From Microbacteriaceae bacterium (lineage in GTDB: Bacteria; Actinomycetota; Actinomycetes; Actinomycetales; Microbacteriaceae): DNA of 5,900 bases. The translations under genes and the position numbers were made by a program. Below the pieces are notes generated by a model. It worked only from the letters and a program-made list of their open reading frames with translations, was not told where the DNA came from and did not search any database. The stretch lies in contig JAODAY010000354.1 of NCBI GenBank assembly GCA_025463665.1, positions 1-5,900 of the forward strand, written 5' to 3'. Below are positions 1-5,692 of this stretch, one piece after another (the stretch's first letter is position 1; each line of letters opens with the position of its first letter).

Positions 1-45
1 GCCCTCTCGGGCGACGACGTCGGCACCTGGTTCGACGCCGTCTGA
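1..45 (+). CDS. proB: Glutamate 5-kinase, C-terminal end only (partial)
   Basis: This is the 3' end of a gene that begins outside the window; only 14 codons and a TGA stop (43-45) are visible, in frame 1. They read ALSGDDVGTWFDAV. The G-x-x-V-G-T-x-F pattern matches the end of the amino-acid kinase domain of glutamate 5-kinase (E. coli ProB has a similar GISVGTLFHA there). ProB phosphorylates glutamate to glutamyl 5-phosphate, the substrate of ProA, and proA lies just downstream. In most bacteria about 100 more residues follow, forming a PUA domain; here a stop comes at once and no PUA-like reading is seen in bases 46-92. The assignment rests on a very short match plus position next to proA, so it is likely but not certain. 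Confidence 0.65.
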   Translation, partial: ALSGDDVGTWFDAV

Positions 46-67
46 TCCTCGCTTTATCGGGGCGTCG
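33..67. terminator. Possible terminator hairpin between convergent proB and hydrolase genes
   Basis: An inverted repeat CGACGCC (33-39) and GGCGTCG (61-67) has seven perfect pairs around a 21-base loop. An alternative smaller hairpin uses 47-51 and 58-62 (CCTCG/CGGGG with one G-U) around the loop CTTTAT. The two share bases 61-62 and exclude each other. The left arm of the larger one lies in the last codons of proB. The site sits between two genes that end facing each other, where a shared terminator is expected, but there is no clear T run on either side. Weak call. Confidence 0.3.
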
Positions 68-92
68 CTCGTCGCCGTGCAGCTCAACGCCG

Positions 93-878
93 TCACTCGC
101 GGAGGAACGCCTCCAGCGCGTCGGCCATGACCTCCGGGCGCCAGCTATGGTTGGCCGCGTCGAGTCGCTGCTGACGGGCGTCTGCGAGAGCGGCGACGAG
201 CGCATCCGCCGCCGGCGGAAAGATCGGCTGTGTCTGCTCGCCCAGCAGCACGAGCGTCGGCTGGGTCACTGTCGACCACTGTTCAGCCCACGGCGACTTG
301 GTCGCCTTGTCGAGGACGGCGGTGTCGTAGGCGAGCGTCGGCGCGATCGTGAGCATCACCGGCCACGCCGGGGAATTGCGTGCCCCCTCGAACCATTCCC
401 GCGGCATGTCGCGCATGAAGTAGGCGACCGCGGCCTCGCGGTCGTCGTTGGCGATGAGCTTCTGCAGCGCCTCGAGAGTCTCCCCGTCGTCGACCTCCCC
501 CTCGGGTGTCAGAGGCGCCTCCCACAGCGCGAGCTTGGCGACGTCGAGCCCCGCCGCCGCCGCCCACAAACAGAGCACCGCGCCCGATGAGCCGCCGAAG
601 AGGGCCGCGCCGTCTCCGATCTCATCGATGAGCGCCGCGATGTCTTCGACCTCGCGCTCCACGGCGAACGGCAGGGTGTCGCCGCTCTCGCCCCTGCCTC
701 GCCGGTCGTAGTTGACAACCGTGAAGCCGCGCTCAGCGAGGAGGTGCGCGAGCTCGCGCGTGGTCGGATCGAAGGCGCGGAATTGCATGGCGCCGCCGAC
801 GAGAATGACCGCCGGGCCGGTGCCCTCGCGGTCGAAGGCGATGCGCGTGCCGTCGCGCGACGTCGTGTAGGCGGTCAT
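93..878 (-). CDS. Alpha/beta-fold hydrolase
   Basis: A 261-residue alpha/beta hydrolase, probably cytoplasmic (no signal peptide), substrate unknown. Visible marks in order: a GGAMQFR oxyanion-loop segment (28-34), YDRRGRGESGD after strand 4 (57-67), the nucleophile elbow FGGSSGA with Ser97 in G-x-S-x-G, a helical cap region (about 125-200), and a late His244 in ANHSW. The usual acid after strand 7 is not where expected: the segment reads LVLLGEQTQPIF (210-220), with Gln/Thr in place of the common Asp, so another residue must act or the triad is modified. I recall actinobacterial relatives with the same YDRRGRGxSGD and GxSSGA pattern, annotated only as hydrolases. The start at 878 is chosen because AGGAG lies five bases upstream; ATGs at 893 and 908 lack such a site. 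The gene points against proB and proA and divides that pair. Confidence 0.85.
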   Translation of the reverse strand: MTAYTTSRDGTRIAFDREGTGPAVILVGGAMQFRAFDPTTRELAHLLAERGFTVVNYDRRGRGESGDTLPFAVEREVEDIAALIDEIGDGAALFGGSSGAVLCLWAAAAGLDVAKLALWEAPLTPEGEVDDGETLEALQKLIANDDREAAVAYFMRDMPREWFEGARNSPAWPVMLTIAPTLAYDTAVLDKATKSPWAEQWSTVTQPTLVLLGEQTQPIFPPAADALVAALADARQQRLDAANHSWRPEVMADALEAFLRE

Positions 879-883
879 TGTCG

Positions 884-888
884 CTCCT
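884..888 (-). promoter_or_regulatory. Ribosome binding site of the hydrolase gene
   Basis: On the minus strand AGGAG precedes the ATG at 878 by five bases. It decides the start in favour of the MTAYTTSRDG reading over the two in-frame ATGs further upstream (893 and 908). Confidence 0.7.
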
Positions 889-920
889 GTCATGGCCGCA
901 CTCGTCACGATTGTGGGCGC

Positions 921-939
921 GGTTCACAGTGTCAGAACC
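921..939. promoter_or_regulatory. Inverted repeat in the divergent promoter region (candidate operator)
   Basis: GGTTC (921-925) and GAACC (935-939) form perfect five-base arms nine bases apart, about midway between the divergent starts of the hydrolase (878) and proA (1001). The spacing would suit a dimeric regulator contacting two adjacent major grooves. A weak CACAAT, resembling a -10, lies on the minus strand at 909-914 between this repeat and the hydrolase start. Arms this short can occur by chance, so this is only a candidate. Confidence 0.25.
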
Positions 940-988
940 ACGGATGCCACGCAATACCCGTGACCCTGCGCGCCCCGCCCGCTCGTTC

Positions 989-994
989 TACACT
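989..994 (+). promoter_or_regulatory. -10 element of a probable leaderless proA promoter
   Basis: TACACT fits the TAnnnT pattern of actinobacterial -10 elements. It ends six bases before the proA ATG, which would place the transcription start on the A of the start codon (1001). There is no purine-rich ribosome binding site before that ATG (the preceding bases are TTGCGGC), which agrees with a leaderless message. No convincing -35 hexamer is seen at the expected distance (about 966-971, CTGCGC). Leaderless genes are common in actinobacteria. Confidence 0.5.
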
Positions 995-1000
995 TGCGGC

Positions 1001-2284
1001 ATGACCGATACAGCCGTGACAGAAACCGCCGTGCCCTCGCTGTCGATCGAGGCCAAGTTCGAGGCCGCACGCCTCGCGGCAAGAACGCTCGCCACGGTCA
1101 CGACCGATCGCAAGAACGCGGCGCTCGACGCGATCGCCGCCGCCGTGGTCGCCGCTGCCGACCGCATCCTGTCGGCGAATGAGGTGGACCTCGCGAACGG
1201 ACACGAGAACGGCCTCTCGACCGGGTTGACCGACAGGCTCCGGCTCGACGACGGCCGACTGGCCGCGCTCAGCGCCGCCGTCGGCGAGGTCGCGGCACTC
1301 ACCGACCCCGTCGGCCAGGTCGTGCGGGGAAGCAGCCTGCCGAACGGTGTGGGGCTGACCCAGGTGCGGGTTCCCTTCGGTGTCATCGGCGCGATCTACG
1401 AGGCGCGGCCCAACGTGACCGTCGACATCTCGGCGCTCGCGCTCAAGAGCGGCAACGCGGTGCTGTTGCGCGGCGGCTCTGCGGCCGAGAACACGAACCG
1501 GGTGCTCGTGGAGGTCATTCAGGAGGCACTCGCAAGCGTCGGGCTGCCGATCGAGGCGGTGCAGACCGTCGACGAATTCGTGCGTGACGGTGCGAAGCGC
1601 CTCATGCGAGCGCGCGGCTACGTCGACGTCCTCATTCCGCGGGGCAGCGCCGACCTCATCAACACCGTCGTGGCTGAATCGACCGTGCCCGTCATCGAGA
1701 CCGGCGCGGGCGTGGTGCACGTGTTCCTCGACGAATCGGCTGACGAAGAGATGGCCGTCGAGATCGTGCACAACGCCAAGGTGCAGAGGCCCAGCGTGTG
1801 CAACGCGCTCGAGACGCTGCTCGTGCACGCGGCATCCGCCGACCGTCTGTTGCCCCCGGTGCTCGCCCGCCTGCGCCAGGCTGGCGTCACCATCCACGCC
1901 GACGAGGCGACCCGCGCGCGTTTCGCCGATGTCGTCGACGCGACCGAAGCGGACTGGGCGACCGAATACATGTCGCTCGACATCGCCGTGCGGGTCGTCG
2001 ACGACCTCGACGCGGCGATCGCGCACATCGCGCGGTATTCGACCCACCACACCGAATCGATCATCACGAGCGACCTCGTCAGCGCCGAACGCTTTCTTGC
2101 GCAGGTCGACTCCGCGGTCGTCATGGTGAACGCCTCGACGCGGTTCACTGACGGGGGAGAGTTCGGATTCGGCGCCGAGGTCGGCATCTCCACTCAGAAA
2201 CTGCACGCCCGCGGTCCGATGGGACTCGGCGAACTCACCAGCACCAAGTGGATCGTGCGCGGAGCGGGCCAGGTGCGCGGCTAA
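1001..2284 (+). CDS. proA: Glutamate-5-semialdehyde dehydrogenase (gamma-glutamyl phosphate reductase)
   Basis: A 427-residue ProA, the usual full length. It reduces glutamyl 5-phosphate with NADPH to glutamate 5-semialdehyde, the second step of proline synthesis, in the cytoplasm. It belongs to the aldehyde dehydrogenase superfamily. Visible signs: the strand PFGVIGAIYEARPNVT (125-140), the cofactor-side segment KSGNAVLLRGGSAA (149-162), LIPRGSADLI (211-220), the catalytic cysteine Cys267 in QRPSVCNALETLLVH, and the complete family signature V333-x5-A-I-x-H-I-A-R-Y-S-T-H-H-T-E-S-I354. The C-terminal GEFGFGAEVGISTQKLHARGPMGL (386-409) is also typical. The frame stays open upstream to 878, but those 41 codons overlap the hydrolase promoter region and have no family match; the ATG at 1001 gives the normal N terminus. 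It is likely the first gene of a run reaching rsfS, and is separated from proB by an inverted gene. Confidence 0.96.
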   Translation: MTDTAVTETAVPSLSIEAKFEAARLAARTLATVTTDRKNAALDAIAAAVVAAADRILSANEVDLANGHENGLSTGLTDRLRLDDGRLAALSAAVGEVAALTDPVGQVVRGSSLPNGVGLTQVRVPFGVIGAIYEARPNVTVDISALALKSGNAVLLRGGSAAENTNRVLVEVIQEALASVGLPIEAVQTVDEFVRDGAKRLMRARGYVDVLIPRGSADLINTVVAESTVPVIETGAGVVHVFLDESADEEMAVEIVHNAKVQRPSVCNALETLLVHAASADRLLPPVLARLRQAGVTIHADEATRARFADVVDATEADWATEYMSLDIAVRVVDDLDAAIAHIARYSTHHTESIITSDLVSAERFLAQVDSAVVMVNASTRFTDGGEFGFGAEVGISTQKLHARGPMGLGELTSTKWIVRGAGQVRG

Positions 2285-2291
2285 GCTTTAG

Positions 2292-2321
2292 GCGGCCCCG
2301 AATCGTCACGCGGCCCTGAAT
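2292..2321 (+). repeat. Short direct repeat in the proA - small membrane gene gap
   Basis: GCGGCCCCGAAT (2292-2303) recurs as GCGGCCCTGAAT (2310-2321), 11 of 12 bases identical with an 18-base period. The second copy ends just before the ribosome binding site of the next gene. It may be a small local duplication or a paired protein site; nothing else supports a function. Confidence 0.5.
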
Positions 2322-2326
2322 GGAGA
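2322..2326 (+). promoter_or_regulatory. Ribosome binding site deciding the start at 2332
   Basis: GGAGA lies five bases before the ATG at 2332. It includes the G of an earlier in-frame ATG (2320-2322), so it cannot serve that start. The protein therefore most likely begins MSLIASLIAA rather than MENTMSLI. Confidence 0.7.
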
Positions 2327-2331
2327 ACACC

Positions 2332-2532
2332 ATGTCGCTGATCGCCAGCCTTATCGCCGCTGCATCGGAAGAGGCCTCGAGCCTGCCGATCCCCCCGATC
2401 GGTTACGCGGGCATCGCCGCGGCCGTGTTCGTCTCCCTCGGCGTCGTCATGTGGAGCTACCGTGACGTGTCGAACCGCCAGAACCTGAAGCACACACCCG
2501 GATCCACCGACCACCACACCGCCGGCCACTAG
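2332..2532 (+). CDS. Small single-helix membrane protein of unknown function
   Basis: A 66-residue protein. A short hydrophobic N terminus (MSLIASLIAAA) and an acidic/Ser linker lead to a proline step LPIPPIGYAG, then one clear membrane helix (about 23-44), followed by WSYRDVSNRQNLKH (41-54) and a polar His-rich tail. The basic residues after the helix predict a cytoplasmic C terminus. I recall similar short proteins with a Pro-Pro-x-x-x-G step, one helix and a (W/F)S(Y/F)RDVxN motif next to nadD in other actinobacteria, usually annotated hypothetical; this is memory, not a search. It sits 47 bases after proA and 9 bases before nadD, so it is probably cotranscribed with both. Its function is unknown. 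Correct codon bias, a good ribosome binding site and a coherent membrane topology support a real gene. Confidence 0.8.
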   Translation: MSLIASLIAAASEEASSLPIPPIGYAGIAAAVFVSLGVVMWSYRDVSNRQNLKHTPGSTDHHTAGH

Positions 2533-2541
2533 GCGCAGCGC

Positions 2542-3144
2542 GTGGCCGAAGAGGCGACCCGCCGCAACCGGGTCGGGGTCATGGGTGGAACCTTCGATCC
2601 CATTCACAACGGCCACCTCGTTGCCGCGAGCGAAGTGCAGGCGAAGTTCGACCTCGACGAGGTGATCTTCGTGCCCACGGGCATGCCGTGGATGAAGTCG
2701 GTGGTGACCGAGGGGGAGCATCGCTACCTCATGACGGTCATCGCGACCGCCGCGAACCCCCGCTTCACCGTCAGCCGGGTCGACATCGACCGCGTCGGGC
2801 CGACGTACACGATCGACACCCTTCGCGACATCCACGCTGCGCGCCCCGACTCCGATATCTTCTTCATCAGTGGCGCAGACGCGATCGCCCAGATTCTGGA
2901 GTGGAAAGACGTCGACCGTGTCTGGCCCCTCGCGCACTTCATCGCCGTCACGCGCCCTGGCCATTCCCTGAGCATTTCGGGTTTGCCAGAGCAGGGCGTA
3001 AGCTTGCTTGAAGTGCCGGCGCTCGCAATATCCTCAACGGATTGCAGAGACCGGGTGAGCCGGGGTTATCCGGTCTGGTACTTGGTTCCCGATGGTGTAG
3101 TTCAGTACATCTCCAAGCATCACTTGTATCGGAGTATTCAATGA
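2542..3144 (+). CDS. nadD: Nicotinate-nucleotide adenylyltransferase
   Basis: A 200-residue NadD, close to the usual length. It joins nicotinate mononucleotide and ATP to give deamido-NAD and pyrophosphate, the step before NAD synthetase, in the cytoplasm. The nucleotidyltransferase fold is shown by [14 protein letters not shown] (13-26) with the H-x-G-H phosphate-binding motif (H22, H25), and by ISSTDCR (163-169), the ISSTxxR motif. VPTGMPWMK (44-52), [17 protein letters not shown] (59-75) and [12 protein letters not shown] (180-191) resemble mycobacterial NadD closely. A GTG start at 2542 is used here; its ribosome binding site is poor (AGGCGC, 2531-2536). The next in-frame start, GTG 2578, lies too close to the glycine motif. 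The gene begins 9 bases after the small membrane gene, and its TGA (3142-3144) overlaps the ATG of the next gene. Base composition drops in G+C over its last 100 bases. Confidence 0.96.
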   Translation: MAEEATRRNRVGVMGGTFDPIHNGHLVAASEVQAKFDLDEVIFVPTGMPWMKSVVTEGEHRYLMTVIATAANPRFTVSRVDIDRVGPTYTIDTLRDIHAARPDSDIFFISGADAIAQILEWKDVDRVWPLAHFIAVTRPGHSLSISGLPEQGVSLLEVPALAISSTDCRDRVSRGYPVWYLVPDGVVQYISKHHLYRSIQ

Positions 3145-5120
3145 CTGCTTTCCAGGGTCCGCCTCCCCACTCGAGGCGTGCACTCCGTGAGGAACAGCGC
3201 CGTGAGCGCCCCCGCATGGAGGAATTCGACGACTCGCAAATCGCCGCCGACGTGCGCCCCAGTGGCCGTCGAGCGAGTGCCATCGTCACCGACGGTGTCG
3301 TCAACTTCGTCGAGCCAGAGCCGACGGATGTCACGGCCGACGTCGACCGTTCGGGATCCGCGCTGCTCCTGTCGCCGGAGCCCATCGGCGCCGCGCTCTA
3401 CAACCGTGCAACCGGCGCCGTACCGACGTCGAGCATTCCCTTCATCATGACCACGACTACCCCTCGCGACAGCAGCACCGTCGTCACGCCCGCAGAGACC
3501 TTCGTCTCGCCTTACTCGCGTCGTGCGTCCACACCCGAACAAACCGTGGACGCTCCCGCCGCCGAGGAAACACCTATGGATCAGACTCCGACATCCGGCG
3601 TCGCCGACGACGCCGACAACACGCCCCCCGCCGCAGTCACCGTGGGCGATCCCATAGAGGTCACCGCGGTCGCACCGGTGAACCCGATCACCGTTCCGGG
3701 CGAAGAGCGCAGCCTGACGCGACGTGAGCTGCGCGCCCTGCGTGCGGCCGCCGAGGCCGCGGCCGCCGCCGAGGCCGGAGGATCACCGTCTGAAGGCTCC
3801 GCGAACACCAATGCGACCGAAGCGGAGCTCGCCGCCGCCGAGCAGGCAGCAGCCGACGAGCGCAAGGCCGCAAGGCTCGAGGCCGCGCGCCTCCGGGCCG
3901 CCCCGCTCGAAGCCGCCGACGCTGGCCCTGGCAACGAGGCTGGCACCAGCACGGACGCTGACACCGACACAAGCCCCGACACCGAGCCGCCTGCAACCGA
4001 GTTGCCCGCTACCGAGCTTCCCGCTACCGAGCAGCCCGTCGAGCAGCCAGCGCCGATGAAGTGGTCCAAACGCGGACGCGCCCGCGAGCGGGCCGCTCAA
4101 GCCGAAGCGGAGAAGGTCGCACTCGCGGAGGCCGAGGTGGCCGCACTGGCACAGGCCGAGGCTGAGAAGCTCGCGCGGGCCGACGCCGAGAACGCGGCCT
4201 CCGTCTCGACCGAGCGGACCGACGGTGCCATTCCGCCGCTCGTCGAGCCCGCCGTGACGCCCGCCCCGGCGCTGTCCAACGCGATGGCCGAGTTCGAGGC
4301 ACTCACGCACGGCAGCCACATGACGGACTCCGCCGCCGATTTCGCGTTCCCGGTGCGGCTCGAGCCCGAGGCATCCGATGACGAGACGCTGACCGACGAG
4401 ACGCTCGCCGCCGACAAATTAGCCGCCGACAAGCTCGCCGCCGACAAGCTCGAGGAAGCCGACTTCTTCACGAACGCCGAAGTCGAGCCCGCCGAAATCG
4501 AGCACGCCGAAGTCGAGCCCGGCGAGGTGGAGCGTGCCGACGTCGGCCCCGCCGATATCGAACCCGCCGCGATTCACTCGCTCGACGAGTACCGTGCCGA
4601 CGACGCAGACGACACTTCCGCGCCGACGACCTATGTTCCGCCGATCGGGCACTGGTCGCTGCAGGCCGACATCGACGACGAGAGCCAGCCGCCGGAGAAC
4701 ACCATCAGCCGCGAGGTCGGTGGCGGAAACAACTCCATGAGCACCAATGCGCTCGTGCTGCCGTTGAGCCCGCAGCGCGATGACTTCTCCTCGGTGCTCA
4801 GCGCGACCGGTGAGATTCTCATCACCGGCACGATCAACCTCCCCGGAAGCGTCGGCGCGACCGGTCGAGACTCGCGTCACTACGACGATCCCGAGGTCGA
4901 CCACCTGTTCGACTCCTACGACCAGGAACTCCCCATCACAGACTCTGCTCCCGTGCGTGCCATCACCGCGGTCAGTAGCCACACCGCAACGCGCGGTGGC
5001 ATCGAATCGAGCGGCAAGCACAGCAATCGCATGCTGACCGTGCTCCTCGTGTCGGCATCCGGAATGGCGGCGGTCGTACTCGGCCTCCTCGTCACCGGGT
5101 TCGTACTCAACATCTTCTAA
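3141..5120 (+). CDS. Large, mostly disordered protein with one C-terminal membrane helix (unknown function)
   Basis: A 659-residue protein I cannot assign to a family. The start at 3141 is chosen because it overlaps the nadD stop as ATGA and has GGAG (3131-3134) six bases upstream; the frame is open to 3042, but only inside nadD. The N terminus has [10 protein letters not shown] (11-20). A Ser/Thr/Pro/Asp-rich stretch follows to about 190, then [10 protein letters not shown] (192-201) leading into Ala/Glu-rich, probably helical sequence (196-260). Next are ATELP repeats (285-299), a basic patch [11 protein letters not shown] (307-317) opening a charged helix (317-353), LAADK repeats (422-436) and A(E/D)(V/I)EP repeats (446-475). 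Residues 498-612 look better ordered (Trp, Tyr, strand-like GEILITGTI). One helix (about 632-656) is followed only by NIF. GKHSNR before the helix predicts a cytoplasmic N side, making this a tail-anchored protein. A TolA-like or cell-envelope scaffold role is possible but unsupported. Confidence 0.85.
   Translation: MTAFQGPPPHSRRALREEQRRERPRMEEFDDSQIAADVRPSGRRASAIVTDGVVNFVEPEPTDVTADVDRSGSALLLSPEPIGAALYNRATGAVPTSSIPFIMTTTTPRDSSTVVTPAETFVSPYSRRASTPEQTVDAPAAEETPMDQTPTSGVADDADNTPPAAVTVGDPIEVTAVAPVNPITVPGEERSLTRRELRALRAAAEAAAAAEAGGSPSEGSANTNATEAELAAAEQAAADERKAARLEAARLRAAPLEAADAGPGNEAGTSTDADTDTSPDTEPPATELPATELPATEQPVEQPAPMKWSKRGRARERAAQAEAEKVALAEAEVAALAQAEAEKLARADAENAASVSTERTDGAIPPLVEPAVTPAPALSNAMAEFEALTHGSHMTDSAADFAFPVRLEPEASDDETLTDETLAADKLAADKLAADKLEEADFFTNAEVEPAEIEHAEVEPGEVERADVGPADIEPAAIHSLDEYRADDADDTSAPTTYVPPIGHWSLQADIDDESQPPENTISREVGGGNNSMSTNALVLPLSPQRDDFSSVLSATGEILITGTINLPGSVGATGRDSRHYDDPEVDHLFDSYDQELPITDSAPVRAITAVSSHTATRGGIESSGKHSNRMLTVLLVSASGMAAVVLGLLVTGFVLNIF
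3993..4037 (+). repeat. 15-base tandem repeat coding ATELP
   Basis: Three units encode [10 protein letters not shown] and ATEQP (residues 285-299 of the large membrane protein), followed by a degenerate VEQPAP. The DNA units differ at a few bases (GCA/GCT, TTG/CTT), so the repeat is not brand new. Proline every fifth residue predicts an extended, flexible linker. Confidence 0.75.
4404..4448 (+). repeat. 15-base tandem repeat coding LAADK
   Basis: Three units of LAADK (residues 422-436), then a partial LEEAD. The second and third units differ only in the leucine codon: the second uses the rare TTA (4419-4421). The first unit ends in AAA where the others have AAG. Near-identity at DNA level suggests recent slippage or unequal exchange. 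Confidence 0.8.
4476..4565 (+). repeat. Six 15-base units coding A(E/D)(V/I)E(P)
   Basis: Residues 446-475 form six pentapeptides: [25 protein letters not shown] and ADIEP. Units alternate partly in pairs of V and I. The stretch is strongly acidic. It recalls the A(D/N)LxX rule of pentapeptide-repeat proteins, but Pro at the last position and only six units argue against that fold. Confidence 0.75.
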
Positions 5121-5148
5121 TCGTGAAATCATCTTCACCCCATCTTTT

Positions 5149-5153
5149 AAGGA
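5149..5153 (+). promoter_or_regulatory. Ribosome binding site of rsfS
   Basis: AAGGA ends four bases before the GTG at 5158. It supports that GTG as the start, with no in-frame ATG nearby to compete. The 37-base gap upstream is AT-richer than its surroundings, but holds no -10/-35 pair I would call. Confidence 0.6.
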
Positions 5154-5157
5154 CCAA

Positions 5158-5580
5158 GTGACTGCATCTCCCCGCGCCCGCGAACTGGTAACCGTTGCGG
5201 CTCTCGCCGCCGACTCAAAGCAGGCTGAAGATCTCGTCGCCCTCGACGTGTCTGGCCCCATGCCGCTCACCGACGTCTTCCTGATCGCCACCGGACGCAA
5301 CGAACGCAATGTCGTCGCCATCGCCGGCGAGATCGAAGACAAGATGCTCGAGGCCGGCGCGAAAACGCTGCGTCGCGAGGGTCGCACGGAGGGTCGCTGG
5401 ATCCTCCTCGACTTCGGCGACATCGTCGTGCATGTCTTCCACGAGGAAGACCGCATGTTCTACTCGCTCGAGCGCCTGTGGAAGGACTGCCCGACCATTC
5501 CCCTCGACGTCGCGAGCGCCCAGGTGCCCGCCGCCGACGACAACGCGCCCGTCGCTCTCTCCGCGGAGAGCGCCGAGTAG
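5158..5580 (+). CDS. rsfS: Ribosomal silencing factor RsfS (Iojap/YbeB family)
   Basis: A 140-residue RsfS. Family members bind ribosomal protein uL14 on the large subunit and block joining with the small subunit, lowering translation in poor conditions. Visible signs: an N-terminal helix with ADSKQAEDLVALDVSG (18-33), LTDVFLIATGRNERNV (37-52), EGRWILLDFGDIVVHVF (78-94) and the family hallmark HVFHEEDRMFYSLERLWKD (92-110). The last 25 or so residues are an acidic, Ala/Pro-rich tail (AADDNAPVALSAESAE) beyond the folded domain. It starts with GTG at 5158, 37 bases after the large membrane protein gene. In many bacteria nadD and rsfS are close neighbours; here that unknown gene lies between them. 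A strong hairpin 15 bases after the stop probably ends the transcript. Confidence 0.95.
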   Translation: MTASPRARELVTVAALAADSKQAEDLVALDVSGPMPLTDVFLIATGRNERNVVAIAGEIEDKMLEAGAKTLRREGRTEGRWILLDFGDIVVHVFHEEDRMFYSLERLWKDCPTIPLDVASAQVPAADDNAPVALSAESAE

Positions 5581-5595
5581 CGTCTCGACCATCAC

Positions 5596-5635
5596 CGAGG
5601 ATGCCCGTCCTGCTCCGGCAAGGCGGGCATCCTCG
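5596..5635 (+). terminator. Rho-independent-type terminator after rsfS
   Basis: CGAGGATGCCCG (5596-5607) and CGGGCATCCTCG (5624-5635) pair perfectly over 12 bases around a 16-base loop, extendable inward by a T-G and a C-G pair. A short TTT follows, then G/C/T-rich sequence. The hairpin is strong but the T tract is poor, as is usual in actinobacteria. It is symmetric and could also act on the other strand, although no minus-strand gene is seen here. Confidence 0.75.
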
Positions 5636-5692
5636 TTTCGGTGTCGTCGAGACCGGCGCGCGGGCCGATTTTCGGGCGATCGACGGCGCTTC

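Noticed and set aside
878..1000. N-terminal extension of the proA frame by 41 codons
   Set aside because: It covers the divergent promoter region, has no ProA-like sequence, and the ATG at 1001 gives the normal N terminus with a -10 element just upstream.
932..2206. Long minus-strand open frame opposite proA (424 codons)
   Set aside because: Its Arg/His/Asp/Val-rich composition is typical of the antisense of high-GC genes; proA on the plus strand is certain.
2281..2964. Minus-strand open frame opposite the small membrane gene and nadD
   Set aside because: It is a shadow of nadD with a similar artefactual composition and no motif.
3042..3140. Upstream extension of the large membrane protein frame inside nadD
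   Set aside because: It overlaps the end of nadD in another frame; the ATGA junction with GGAG upstream is a far better start.
3581..4069. Minus-strand Ala/Ser-rich frame with an apparent hydrophobic look
   Set aside because: It is the antisense reading of Glu/Ala/Thr-rich codons in the large membrane gene, with no ribosome binding site or coherent topology.
4404..4565. Tandem repeats as a CRISPR array
   Set aside because: The units are 15 bases with no spacers, and stay in frame within a protein gene.
4476..4565. A(E/D)(V/I)EP units as a pentapeptide-repeat beta-helix
   Set aside because: There are only six units, with acidic residues and Pro at key places and no hydrophobic Leu/Phe core.
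4737..5120. Internal ATG (4737) as the start of a separate short membrane protein
   Set aside because: It has no clear ribosome binding site at proper spacing, and the frame is continuous with the upstream coding sequence.
4419..5456. Minus-strand open frame of 345 codons opposite the large membrane gene and rsfS
   Set aside because: It covers parts of two well-supported plus-strand genes and shows only reverse-complement composition (repeats such as [11 protein letters not shown] mirror the plus-strand repeat).
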